Shown: in pieces, positions 53,432 through 61,601 of the stretch
How positions within the stretch are numbered: the stretch's first letter is position 1
Layout of the letters: each line of letters begins with the position of its first letter
Translations under genes and position numbers: made by a program
The notes under the pieces: generated by a model
Told to the model about the DNA's origin: nothing
What the model saw: only the letters and a program-made list of their open reading frames with translations
Database searches by the model: none
Assembly (NCBI GenBank): GCA_016196065.1
Contig: JACPYL010000012.1
Span: forward strand, 1 to 64,000
Direction of reading: 5' to 3'
Length of the DNA stretch: 64,000 nucleotides
DNA from: Acidobacteriota bacterium
GTDB lineage: Bacteria; Acidobacteriota; Terriglobia; Terriglobales; Acidobacteriaceae

Positions 53432-54268
53432 TTGACCGAATTGACCACCATCGCCGAAGTAGACAAAGCGCCATCGCCCTCTGCGACCGCGCCCGCCCCG
53501 GCGCGCCCGGCCACGGACGACCGCCGTTACGGATGGCCCAGCCGCCTGCGCTCTTACTTCTATTTCAATCCCCTGATCTGGGCCTACACGCTTTTTCTCG
53601 GGACTGTCTCCCTGATCGTCTCCCTCTTCGATCGCGACGGACGCCTGCAACACAAGCTCGCGTTCCTCTGGTCGTGGCTGATCATGAAAACGATCCAGTC
53701 TCCGGTAACCGTAACTGGCATGGAGAAGGTAACCGGCACCGCGCCGCGCCTGTACGCCGCCACGCACGCGTCGGCGCTCGACATTCCGATTCTCTACGTT
53801 AATTTGCCGTTTCAGTTCCGCATCATCTTCAAAAGCGAACTGCTTGGCTACCCGTTCGTCGGATGGCATCTCCGCCGCTCCGGGCAAGTCTGCATCAACC
53901 AGCAGAATCCGGCGGCGTCTATCGGTTCCATCAAGTCCGCGCTCAAGAGCCTGCGAAATGGCGTGCCCCTCGTGATCTTCCCCGAAGGCGGACGCACTCC
54001 GAATGGAGAGATTCTCCCGTTTCTGCCCGGAGCATTTTTCCTCGCCATCAAAGCGCATGCGGACATCATCCCCATCGCGCTCGTTGGAACGTTTGATTTA
54101 CTGCCGATGAACACCTATCACATCAAGAGCCGTCCGCTCGAAATGCGCGTCGGCGAACCAATCTCGACCGCCGGACTGACTCTCCGCGATATGGAAGCCG
54201 TATCCGCGAAAGTCAAAGCCGCAATCGAAGACCTTCGAGCAGCGCCTTCCCAACAACTGCCATCCTGA
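53432..54268 (+). CDS. plsC: 1-acyl-sn-glycerol-3-phosphate acyltransferase
   Basis: 278 residues. The acyltransferase HX4D motif is in ATHASALDIPILY, and further motifs are FRIIFKSELLGYPFVGWHL, FPEGGRTPNGEILPF and the hydrophobic stretch IIPIALVGT. One N-terminal membrane segment (IWAYTLFLGTVSLIVSLF). It makes phosphatidate. TTG start with GGGACGAG upstream. Follows folC by 31 bp, so accD-folC-plsC probably form one operon. Confidence 0.93.
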   Translation: MTELTTIAEVDKAPSPSATAPAPARPATDDRRYGWPSRLRSYFYFNPLIWAYTLFLGTVSLIVSLFDRDGRLQHKLAFLWSWLIMKTIQSPVTVTGMEKVTGTAPRLYAATHASALDIPILYVNLPFQFRIIFKSELLGYPFVGWHLRRSGQVCINQQNPAASIGSIKSALKSLRNGVPLVIFPEGGRTPNGEILPFLPGAFFLAIKAHADIIPIALVGTFDLLPMNTYHIKSRPLEMRVGEPISTAGLTLRDMEAVSAKVKAAIEDLRAAPSQQLPS

Positions 54269-54338
54269 GCGCAGACAACACCGCCCGTCCGGAAGCGACT
54301 TGTAACTGAATGGATCGGCAGTGACCAGCGGTCAGTGA

Positions 54339-54362
54339 GTGTAATTGCGATGTTACGCCAAC
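54339..54362. repeat. Family H half-element
   Basis: GTGTAATTGCGATGTTACGC, the right-half hairpin word of the paired element at 54842-54930, between plsC and the convergent gene. Confidence 0.7.
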
Positions 54363-54372
54363 TGACATCAGA

Positions 54373-54822
54373 CTATTGCACAAAGTCCTTGAGAATCGAT
54401 TTAACCCAGTCGCGAGTCTCCTCGTCGGAACGGCCTGTAGACTGCGCAATCCATACGTCATCGTACAAAGTTCCCAAACTGCTGATTTGATCCGCGTAGT
54501 CTGAGCGAACCCACAGTGACTCAAAATCACGAATGTGCCGAAGCGGATCATCTCCGCTGTTTAGAATCTCTCTGGCAATCTGCTTCGCCACGCGCACAGC
54601 CGCCTCTCCAATCGGAATCTGAGTTAGTCCCAGTTCCTGCATCACACGGGGAAGCACTTCGGCAACCTCGAAGTAGGTAGGGTGTTCGAGAACAGCCAAG
54701 CGCCTTATCGCCTTGCCGTCAAGACCTGCTTCAAGCGCACCCAAGGCGATCTGCGGCATCTCGGCAGAAGCAATTAGATTGAGAGCGAGTCTTGCCTCGA
54801 TTAGGTCTCGATCAAATGCCAC
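54373..54822 (-). CDS. Hypothetical protein, helical
   Basis: 149 residues, mostly helical, no signal peptide: IEARLALNLIASAEMPQIAL, RRLAVLEHPTYFEVAEVLPR and SWVRSDYADQ-like ESLWVRSDYADQISSLG. GTG start with a TAAAAT box 6 nt upstream and no Shine-Dalgarno. No family recognised. Confidence 0.6.
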   Translation of the reverse strand: MAFDRDLIEARLALNLIASAEMPQIALGALEAGLDGKAIRRLAVLEHPTYFEVAEVLPRVMQELGLTQIPIGEAAVRVAKQIAREILNSGDDPLRHIRDFESLWVRSDYADQISSLGTLYDDVWIAQSTGRSDEETRDWVKSILKDFVQ

Positions 54823-54828
54823 GCCGCG

Positions 54829-54834
54829 ATTTTA
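54829..54834 (-). promoter_or_regulatory. -10 box of the hypothetical gene at 54373-54822
   Basis: TAAAAT on the minus strand, 6 nt before the GTG start, predicting a leaderless mRNA. Confidence 0.4.
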
Positions 54835-54841
54835 CGCGATC

Positions 54842-54930
54842 TGTTGTAGTTGCTGTTAACAGGCGATTTCACCAACAACTGCCCTCAGCCGGGCCGGGTA
54901 GTTGGTGTAGTGGCGATGTTACGCCAACTA
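54842..54930. repeat. Family H complete two-hairpin element
   Basis: Left hairpin 54842-54884 (TGTTG ... CAACA arms, core GGCGATTTCACC) and right hairpin 54901-54930 (GTTGG ... CCAAC arms, core GGCGATGTTACG). The halves are also partly complementary, so one long hairpin can form. Confidence 0.75.
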
Positions 54931-54996
54931 GATCGGGGCGTCCCTTCATTCACGATAGCAGTGAGGTTCGGATTCCCGACAAGAGTCGTCGGAAAA

Positions 54997-55257
54997 TTAA
55001 TTGGGGTGCCGCTGCGCACGCCTTGCTCGAAGATCATTAAAGAAGAACTTCAGGAATCGATATGTCTCAAACGTCGAGGCACACGCCAGCAACAAAGTAA
55101 TAACCAAGCCGATTGTATTCCAGCCCTTCCCGACATCAGTGCGAGAATAGTCTTCAGCGATGAGGACGACGCCCCGCGCAAATGCCACGGATGCGAGCGC
55201 CATCAGTATCCCGATCACGAGTGAGAATCCAGCTTTGAAGTCCAATGCACCTACCAC
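54997..55257 (-). CDS. Small two-helix membrane protein, unknown
   Basis: 86 residues with two membrane segments (FSLVIGILMALASVAFARGV and GLVITLLLACASTFETYRFL) and a basic C-tail. GTG start. Accessory region, no family recognised. Confidence 0.5.
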   Translation of the reverse strand: MVGALDFKAGFSLVIGILMALASVAFARGVVLIAEDYSRTDVGKGWNTIGLVITLLLACASTFETYRFLKFFFNDLRARRAQRHPN

Positions 55258-55320
55258 CCATCAATCACTCTAGATCGCCATCGCTTCGGGAACAAGATTA
55301 CGTGCGGTGTACGCAGTCAA

Positions 55321-55488
55321 TTGTTGAAATCAGGCGATTACACCACCTACGATCGGGAAACCGGCCCTGTTGAATTCGCCCTGCGCCGCACTAGAAGCAT
55401 CCCAATAGTCAGGAAAGCAGCTGGCAAAACAAAACTCCCGACAACAACTCCTGATGATTGGTGATATCGCGATTCTTCGCCATCTATC
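55321..55488. repeat. Family H element with separated halves
   Basis: Left half at 55321-55350 (TTGTTGAAATCAGGCGATTA) and right half at 55457-55488 (GGTGATATCGCGATTCTTCG) are 106 bp apart instead of 16-20, so something was inserted between them or the pair arose separately. The gap contains no gene. Confidence 0.6.
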
Positions 55489-55502
55489 ATCCTGATGACG
55501 AC

Positions 55503-55508
55503 TAGAAT
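55503..55508 (+). promoter_or_regulatory. -10 box of the gene at 55521
   Basis: TAGAAT, 12 nt before the ATG, no Shine-Dalgarno. Confidence 0.35.
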
Positions 55509-55520
55509 TGATGCTTCGCT

Positions 55521-55811
55521 ATGCGCGGAGCTGCTCTCGCAATCGTTGTTGTCGCCTTCACCACCGCTGCCATCGTGTGGGCATCCCTACACGTAATCCG
55601 AGAGGCGGAGAAGATGCAGCGTGACGCGAAGCTGCTTCGCCGCCGCCTTCTCTTTCTCGGTACGCTCTATGTTTGCAGCGCGTCGTGGGGAGCCTTCCAA
55701 GTAGCCACCGGCAAAGAACCGCCAGTAACCCTGACCGGAGTGGCCGTCGCAGCCGTTGTAGCGTGTCTCCTGATTAGAGGCGCAGCCAAGGCGAACAGCA
55801 ATCCTCGTTAG
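55521..55811 (+). CDS. Small membrane protein, unknown
   Basis: 96 residues with about three membrane segments (LAIVVVAFTTAAIVWASLHV, LLFLGTLYVCSASWGAF, VAVAAVVACLLIRGA). No family recognised. Convergent with the gene ending at 55852. Confidence 0.5.
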   Translation: MRGAALAIVVVAFTTAAIVWASLHVIREAEKMQRDAKLLRRRLLFLGTLYVCSASWGAFQVATGKEPPVTLTGVAVAAVVACLLIRGAAKANSNPR

Positions 55812-55838
55812 CTGCACCCTGCCTGCAGAGTGTTCTGA

Positions 55839-55866
55839 GTGTAATTGCGATTTATCGACAATTATC
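55839..55866. repeat. Family H half-element
   Basis: GTGTAATTGCGATTTATCGA, a right-half word overlapping the last codons of the minus-strand gene ending at 55852. Confidence 0.55.
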
Positions 55867-56631
55867 GACGCCGTTCGGTGAAGTACTCGTCCTCCCGAAA
55901 ATTTGACCACCAAACCGCTCGAAGTCTCGCACCGTATGCTGCCCTTCGTTTAGGAGCAATCCATCAACCGACCTAACGTTGTAGCTTCGCTCCTTGCCGA
56001 AGTCGCTAAAAACGTTGTACTCCACTTCGACAGTGCGCCCATCCTTAGAAGAGAGCCGTTGGCGTAATTCATCCGATTGGAAGGCGTCGTAGCAATAGCT
56101 GTCCCCGAGGCGACGGTACAAGACGATCGGCTGCGAATTTCCCGACCACTCCGGCCCCACTTCTCCCCATGGCGCGTGACCATTTATCGCCACGTTCATC
56201 TGATAAGAGTGGATAGACGTTTTGTTAGTAAACAGGCGCTCGGTTGCGAATACGGAGGTCGCAAAAGCGAGGGAAAGAACAACGGGCAGTTGCCACTTAC
56301 GGTACCCACGCAAGGCTCCGACCACGAGCACCGAAGCAGCGATCAGCCCCGCCATCACCAGTGCCGCCCAGATTCGAGAAGATGCCCACATACCGGGAAC
56401 GTACCGCATCAAAGCAACGAGCGAGATCAGAGGCCCGATGCTAAGCGCAGCAGCTAAGGATGGTCTCCAAAGCCACACAATCCCGACGAGTGGCAGGGCA
56501 CAATAGCACAAAAAATACCACATGCTTGGGGCCGCCCCGAGCGCCGACATCAGAATTAACAGGGAACCGCCAATGATGAAGAGCGGAGCACCGACTGCCC
56601 GCAGGGCTAGGGGTGATACCTCTGGCGACAT
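55852..56631 (-). CDS. Membrane protein with C-terminal extracytoplasmic domain, unknown
   Basis: 259 residues: about five helices (APLFIIGGSLLILMSALGA, MWYFLCYCALPLVGIVWLW, SIGPLISLVALMRYVPGM, WAALVMAGLIAASVLVVGAL) and a C-terminal soluble part of about 120 residues (VAINGHAPWGEVGPEWSGNS). The final codons derive from a family H repeat. TAGAAT lies 9 nt before the ATG. No family recognised. Confidence 0.6.
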   Translation of the reverse strand: MSPEVSPLALRAVGAPLFIIGGSLLILMSALGAAPSMWYFLCYCALPLVGIVWLWRPSLAAALSIGPLISLVALMRYVPGMWASSRIWAALVMAGLIAASVLVVGALRGYRKWQLPVVLSLAFATSVFATERLFTNKTSIHSYQMNVAINGHAPWGEVGPEWSGNSQPIVLYRRLGDSYCYDAFQSDELRQRLSSKDGRTVEVEYNVFSDFGKERSYNVRSVDGLLLNEGQHTVRDFERFGGQIFGRTSTSPNGVDNCR

Positions 56632-56640
56632 AGCGCTTTC

Positions 56641-56646
56641 ATTCTA
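56641..56646 (-). promoter_or_regulatory. -10 box of the membrane-protein gene
   Basis: TAGAAT on the minus strand, 9 nt before the ATG at 56631, with the family H element immediately upstream. Confidence 0.4.
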
Positions 56647-56647
56647 G

Positions 56648-56732
56648 CTGTTGTAAACAAGCGATTACACCAACAACTGCCCGACGCCCTGCCATGTGGG
56701 TTCTTGGTGAAATCGCGATTTTTCGCCAAGTA
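56648..56732. repeat. Family H complete two-hairpin element
   Basis: Left hairpin 56648-56682 (TGTTGTAAACAAGCGATTAC) and right hairpin 56703-56732 (CTTGGTGAAATCGCGATTTT). Same order and orientation as 54842-54930. Confidence 0.75.
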
Positions 56733-56792
56733 GGGAACGTTATCGCTTTTCGCCTGCCAACCGTAAGAACATTTTGAGACGCCGGGCAATCA

Positions 56793-58091
56793 CTATTTGT
56801 CATGACAGTGGTTTCCCTTTGGCTTGAGGAAATGGCGAACTGCGAAGGCCCCGACCTCTTCACCCACACGTTTTCCGCGCAAGGTGGACGTTCGCCAGTG
56901 AATGCCGCCGAACACGCGAGCATCGACCACGCCGTCAGCAATGTCTTCGAAAGTGGTGTAGGTCTCAATGACACCGGGCGCTGTAGCGCTGGCGAGTTTC
57001 ATGACTACACCCGGACGCCGCCCGAACACGTGCTCAAGCACCTCCTCCGCCGCCCCTGCATACGTCGTATGGCCCGCAATGTAATCGGGAAATGGCGGCG
57101 TGCCTAGAAGTGGTGTCCACTCCGGGTCCGCGACCGTATTGGGGTTCCCGTCGGAATCTGCGGCTCGGATGGCCGTCACGGGACGCCACTGGCTATAAGC
57201 AAACTTTGCATCCCACGATGCAATGAATGCGTCCGCTCCGGTCAGGTTCAGAAGGGCGAACGCGCGCGCGTTTTGGGATAGCGTAAGACCGTGCGCCGCA
57301 GCCACCTGGCGTGCAGCAGGGTTCCATATTTGCGGGGCGGTCGATACCCAGAAACGAGCGAGATCCGTTTGGTCCTGAGTACGCGTGGCGCTCGTAGCGG
57401 ATCCAATGTCTTTAATCTCATTGAAGTCGTGCGTGTAGCGAGGACCCCTCAAAGACGGAGGCGGGTCGGGCCGGAACTGCGAGCCTTTTCGGAGGAAGAA
57501 CGGTTGGACCGTTCCCCAGCCAGGATCGAGCGCGGCGCGAAATTGCGGTGGCGTCGGATTCCAGTCGCCAGGCTGGGAACCGGGCGTGTACGGTGCGACA
57601 ATCGCCTCTTCTGCGCCATCGGTAGCGCGCTTCGCTAGGATCTGGGCCGCGACTGCTTCGCCGACCGCAATGCCGTCGGTCTTCGCTGGCCCGTCAGGGA
57701 TCAATGCAAGAGACGCCGCAAAAGCGGTGTCCAACGCTACTTGTTGGTCGGGGTAGAGCTTGAGGAGCGCGAAGTGCGCTGCTGCCGCTGCGGCAGCGTC
57801 AGGCGATGCTCCCTTAGGAGCGCTGAGCTTGACAGCATACGGAAGGAACTCGTCGGTGATCGAGTTCACTGCGTCAAACATTCCAGCATGAACCATCGCT
57901 AGATTGCGCGACTCGACTGGCGGGTTGAATGCTGCCGCAGCAGTCGTATTCAACGCAGTAATGTTCCAGTCGAGAACCGTGTCGGCTCGGGCAATGATCG
58001 CGCTATACAGGATCACTCCGCTCAATGCCACCAATCCAACAATTCCTCGTCTGTTTCGCGAGCCCATTGTGCCCCAATTCTTTTCCATCAT
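56793..58091 (-). CDS. Secreted vanadium-dependent haloperoxidase (PAP2-like)
   Basis: 432 residues. Signal peptide (IVGLVALSGVILYSAIIARA), helical N-terminal domain (NLAMVHAGMFDAVNSITDEF) and the vanadate/phosphate-binding residues: KFAYSQWRPVTAIR (Lys and Arg), DYIAGHTTYAGAAEEVL (Ser replaced by Ala-Gly-His, with the acid-base His) and GGIHWRTSTLRGKRVGEEVG. It probably oxidises halides or dephosphorylates a substrate. CGGAGGAGGTAATTCCT precedes the ATG. It lies 117 bp downstream of the secreted-protein gene on the same strand. Confidence 0.88.
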   Translation of the reverse strand: MMEKNWGTMGSRNRRGIVGLVALSGVILYSAIIARADTVLDWNITALNTTAAAAFNPPVESRNLAMVHAGMFDAVNSITDEFLPYAVKLSAPKGASPDAAAAAAAHFALLKLYPDQQVALDTAFAASLALIPDGPAKTDGIAVGEAVAAQILAKRATDGAEEAIVAPYTPGSQPGDWNPTPPQFRAALDPGWGTVQPFFLRKGSQFRPDPPPSLRGPRYTHDFNEIKDIGSATSATRTQDQTDLARFWVSTAPQIWNPAARQVAAAHGLTLSQNARAFALLNLTGADAFIASWDAKFAYSQWRPVTAIRAADSDGNPNTVADPEWTPLLGTPPFPDYIAGHTTYAGAAEEVLEHVFGRRPGVVMKLASATAPGVIETYTTFEDIADGVVDARVFGGIHWRTSTLRGKRVGEEVGAFAVRHFLKPKGNHCHDK

Positions 58092-58208
58092 AGGAATTAC
58101 CTCCTCCGAGTAGGTCGAGCAATGTTAATGATCGGGTAGGCGATGCAGGAACCGGACGTGCTCCAGAAGAAAGATCCGGTCCTGTCGCCCCATGATTCGA
58201 CGCGACCA

Positions 58209-58697
58209 CTACTTTCCGATCTGCACGGATAGCGTCCTGAAGCTGAAGAACATAGTCGTCGGCCCACCAATGCCGCCCTCGCATACGGTAAATGTGTTCT
58301 TGCCCTTGACGAGCACCCCATCGGCGGGGAGGACGAGCCATTGATAGGTCGTGCTCAAAAGACCAGTGCCGCCTTTAAAGTTGACAAAAGGCGCGTCGCC
58401 AGCGCCGAAGAACAAACATGGGCCTCCGTTTACACTCAGGTTGAAGGCGGATTCAGCCGAAACTTCGTAGTCGACGCTCCAGGTCACAATCACAGGAACG
58501 ATAACGCTCGGCTCGGTCACCGAGACCGTGGGGCCGATCGGGACACAGCAAGTAGCTGTAACTGTCGGGTTCGTCAGGAGTCGCGCCACCTGGGTGGGCG
58601 GAACCGCAAAGGCTGAGTTTGAACCTGCCCAAATCAGGCAGGCTAGGGTTGCAGCAAAGATCATGTTGCGCTTAATTACATGCGAAATTGGTTTCAC
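58209..58697 (-). CDS. Secreted beta-rich protein, unknown
   Basis: 162 residues with a signal peptide (NMIFAATLACLIWAGSNSAFA), then a beta-rich Cys-containing body (TVTATCCVPIGPTVSVTEPS, NLSVNGGPCLFFGAGDAPFV, NTFTVCEGGIGGPTTMFFS). GTG at 58697 chosen because AAGGAGGATGTC lies 5-6 nt before it; the open frame above it includes this site. Probably co-transcribed with the haloperoxidase and controlled by the HxlR regulator. Confidence 0.7.
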   Translation of the reverse strand: MKPISHVIKRNMIFAATLACLIWAGSNSAFAVPPTQVARLLTNPTVTATCCVPIGPTVSVTEPSVIVPVIVTWSVDYEVSAESAFNLSVNGGPCLFFGAGDAPFVNFKGGTGLLSTTYQWLVLPADGVLVKGKNTFTVCEGGIGGPTTMFFSFRTLSVQIGK

Positions 58698-58751
58698 GAC
58701 ATCCTCCAAGGAAATGAACTGGGGCAACGGTACCCCTCTGCAAATAGCGCT

Positions 58752-58795
58752 GATAGTCCTAGAATCGGACTAACCCAGTCCGATTTTCGGACTAG
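58752..58795. promoter_or_regulatory. Operator cluster for the HxlR regulator
   Basis: AATCGGACT (58763-58771), AACCC, AGTCCGATT (58777-58785): a perfect 9-bp inverted repeat with a 5-bp spacer. Two more half-sites flank it, AGTCCTAG (about 58755-58762) and TCGGACTAG (58787-58795). Sits between the divergent secreted-protein and regulator genes. Confidence 0.75.
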
Positions 58796-58827
58796 ATCGA
58801 CTGGTTGCAGTTGGAGGAACATTCCTT

Positions 58828-59508
58828 ATGGCCAAATACCATCAGTATTGCCCAGTCGCTCGCGCTGCTGAAATCTTTGCTGACCGCTGGACCCCATTAA
58901 TCATGAGGGAACTGCTGGCAGGCAGCCGTCACTTTAACGAGATTCAGCGCGGGTTGCCTGGAATCTCGCGCTCGCTTCTCGTGTCTCGACTTCGGCACCT
59001 TGAGGATGGCGGTGTCGTTGAACGGCGCGCAGGTGGCCGGCCAAACTTCACCGAGTACCTTCTCACCGAAGCGGGGATCGATCTCAGGGACGTGATCGAA
59101 CACTTAGGCGCATGGGGAGTCAAATGGGCTTTCACCGAGCCTACCGCCGAGGAACTGGACCCCGCGCTCTTGCTCTGGAAGATCCATCAGCGCATTGATC
59201 GCCCGGAACTCCCACTCGGACGCACTGTTGTCCAGTTTGATCTCACCGGGCGAAAAGGGCGAAGGCTGTGGCTTATCCTGAGTCAACGAGAGGTCTCAGT
59301 TTGTTTGAAACCTCCGGGTTTTGATTCGGACTTGATCCTGCGAGCGGATGTTTCTCTGCTCTACCGCGTTTGGTTAGGTGATATCGATTATCAAGCGGCC
59401 GTTCGTCGGGGAGAAATCGTTCTGGACGGCCCACGCGAACTGGCGCGCGGACTCCCCAGGTGGTTCATGTGGAGCCCGATGGCCCACTTCGTTAGAACTC
59501 AACACTAA
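58828..59508 (+). CDS. HxlR-family transcriptional regulator with C-terminal SCP2-like domain
   Basis: 226 residues, about twice the length of a plain HxlR protein. The HxlR wHTH spans about 8-100 (CPVARAAEIFADRWTPLIMR, GISRSLLVSRLRHLEDGGVV, RRAGGRPNFTEYLLTEAG), with a sensor-type Cys8. The C-terminal half (about 130-220, VVQFDLTGRKGRRLWLILSQ, DSDLILRADVSLLYRVWLGD) resembles an SCP2/sterol-carrier fold that may bind a hydrophobic ligand. It likely represses itself and the divergent genes through the palindromes at 58752-58795. Confidence 0.88.
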   Translation: MAKYHQYCPVARAAEIFADRWTPLIMRELLAGSRHFNEIQRGLPGISRSLLVSRLRHLEDGGVVERRAGGRPNFTEYLLTEAGIDLRDVIEHLGAWGVKWAFTEPTAEELDPALLLWKIHQRIDRPELPLGRTVVQFDLTGRKGRRLWLILSQREVSVCLKPPGFDSDLILRADVSLLYRVWLGDIDYQAAVRRGEIVLDGPRELARGLPRWFMWSPMAHFVRTQH

Positions 59509-59726
59509 CAGTTGCTCTGCTGGCTCAGTAGTTCTGCCAAGTTAGATCGGTAGCGATCTGCATTGGGCGACTCTCGGCGGGATCACGTATTCCAAAGTCC
59601 ACTTTGATGATCGAGATGCGACGGTCTGTTCCGCTGAGGTTCGAGAATTTCTCACCCCACTGCGCCTCCCGCTCGCTGACAACTCCCGCGCTCGTCCGTC
59701 ATAATTATTGGTTCTTTGGAGGCCTT

Positions 59727-61517
59727 ATGAAGTCCCTCGGTCTATTACTCTTACTTGCAGTCCTTACTATGAACGCATATTCCCAATCCACTCCACCCAC
59801 CCTCGCGGAAGCTCAGGAATTCATGAGCAAGGCTGAAGCGCAATTTGCCGAAACGTCCGAAAAGGTGCAGCGCGCCACCTGGGTGCAGGAAAACTTCATC
59901 ACTTCCGACACGGAGGCCATGGCTGCGGGCGCAATCGATGAGGCCACTGCTCTCATCACTACCCTCGTCGAGCAGAGCAAGCGTTTCGACGGCCTGAACA
60001 TGCCGCCCGATCTCGCCCGCAAATTCCTATTGCTCAAACTGTCGTTGACCGCCCCTGCGCCGAACGATCCCGCGCTTCGCAAAGAGATGACCACCATCGG
60101 GGTCGCGCTCGATTCCGACTACGGTAAAGGAAAGTATTGCCGCAAGAATGGCGAGTGCCTCGACATCACCGCCATCGAGCGCATCATGGCGCACAGCCGC
60201 GATCCCGAGGAGCTGAAAGAAATGTGGACCGGCTGGCACTCCATTTCTCCGCCCATGCGGACCCGTTATTCCCGCTTCGTCGATCTCTCCAATCAAGGCG
60301 CTCGCGAGATGGGATTCAAAGACGTCGGCGCACTCTGGCGCGCCGGATACGACATGCCTCCCGATGAGTTCTCCGCCGACCTCGAGCGCTTGTGGAACCA
60401 GGTCCGCCCGCTGTATTTGTCTCTGCACACATTCATTCGTGCGAAGCTGGTGGAAAAATACGGACCGAACGTGGTCCCGCCCGATGGCCCGATCCCCGCT
60501 CATCTGCTCGGCAACATCTGGGCGCAGGAGTGGGGCAACGTCTATGACCTCACGGGAGTGAAAGAAGAGAAGGGCGTCGATGTCACCGAACTCCTCAAGA
60601 AGAAAAATGTCGACGCCAAAGGCATGGTGAAGTATGGCGAAGGCTTCTTCACTTCTCTGGGCTTCGAAAAACTTCCGCCCACTTTCTGGGAGCGTTCCCT
60701 CTTCGTAAAACCCGCCGACCGGGACGTCATCTGCCACGCCAGCGCGTGGGACATCGACAGCAAAGACGATCTGCGAATCAAAATGTGCATCCAGGTCCAT
60801 GGCGATGACTTCGTCGTCATCCACCACGAACTCGGCCATAACTTCTACCAGCGTGCCTACAAGAATCAGCCGCCGCTATTTCAGAACGGGGCCAACGACG
60901 GCTTCCACGAAGCGATCGGCGATGCCATCGCTTTGGCGATCACTCCCGAGTATCTCCACAAAGTCGGCCTTCTCGAAAATGTCCCTCAAGGCACGAACGA
61001 TATCCCGGAACTCCTGAAGCAGGCGCTCGATCGCGTCGCCTTCCTGCCCTTCGGCCTGTTGATCGACCAATGGCGCTGGAAAGTTTTCTCTGGCGAGATC
61101 AAGCCCGCCGACTACAACAAAGGCTGGTGGGACCTCCGCCTGAAGTATCAAGGCGTTGCGCCGCCCACGCCGCGCAGCGAAGCCAACTTCGATCCCGGCG
61201 CGAAATATCACGTCGCCTCGAACACACCGTACACGCGCTACTTCCTCGCCCACATTCTGGAATTCCAGTTCTACCGCGCCTTGTGCCGCGAGTCCGGATA
61301 CAACGGCCCGCTCCACAAATGCACCTTCTACGGATCCAAGCCAGCCGGAGCGAAATTCAACAAGATGCTCGAAATGGGCCAAAGCAGGCCCTGGCCCGAA
61401 GCTCTGGAAGCACTCACTGGCGAACGTCAGACCGATGCTGGAGCACTCCTCGAATACTTCGCTCCGCTGAAGAAGTGGTTGGACGAACAGAACAAGGGAA
61501 AGAAATTAGGTTGGTAA
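59727..61517 (+). CDS. Secreted M2-family peptidase (ACE-like dipeptidyl carboxypeptidase)
   Basis: 596 residues, normal for a single-domain M2 enzyme. Signal peptide MKSLGLLLLLAVLTMNAYSQ, zinc site VIHHELGHNFYQ with the downstream Glu in GFHEAIGDAIALA, and substrate-pocket residues in the late helices (FAPLKKWLDEQ). It removes C-terminal dipeptides from peptides. TTTGGAGGCCTT precedes the ATG at 59727; the frame is open 41 codons further 5' but without a signal. Confidence 0.95.
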   Translation: MKSLGLLLLLAVLTMNAYSQSTPPTLAEAQEFMSKAEAQFAETSEKVQRATWVQENFITSDTEAMAAGAIDEATALITTLVEQSKRFDGLNMPPDLARKFLLLKLSLTAPAPNDPALRKEMTTIGVALDSDYGKGKYCRKNGECLDITAIERIMAHSRDPEELKEMWTGWHSISPPMRTRYSRFVDLSNQGAREMGFKDVGALWRAGYDMPPDEFSADLERLWNQVRPLYLSLHTFIRAKLVEKYGPNVVPPDGPIPAHLLGNIWAQEWGNVYDLTGVKEEKGVDVTELLKKKNVDAKGMVKYGEGFFTSLGFEKLPPTFWERSLFVKPADRDVICHASAWDIDSKDDLRIKMCIQVHGDDFVVIHHELGHNFYQRAYKNQPPLFQNGANDGFHEAIGDAIALAITPEYLHKVGLLENVPQGTNDIPELLKQALDRVAFLPFGLLIDQWRWKVFSGEIKPADYNKGWWDLRLKYQGVAPPTPRSEANFDPGAKYHVASNTPYTRYFLAHILEFQFYRALCRESGYNGPLHKCTFYGSKPAGAKFNKMLEMGQSRPWPEALEALTGERQTDAGALLEYFAPLKKWLDEQNKGKKLGW

Positions 61518-61524
61518 CAACACA

Positions 61525-61564
61525 AACGGGAGGGCACGAGTTTACTCGTGCCGCTCCCCGTTTC
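61525..61564. terminator. Bidirectional terminator-like hairpin
   Basis: Inner stem GGCACGAGT / ACTCGTGCC (61534-61542 and 61545-61553, 2-nt loop), extended by AAACGGG / CCCGTTT (61525-61531 and 61558-61564). It lies between convergent genes; the AAA and TTT ends give a short T-tract on either strand. Confidence 0.65.
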
Positions 61565-61601
61565 AGATAGATTGCCCTTTAGGGCCTGCGGTCGGATTCC
61601 A

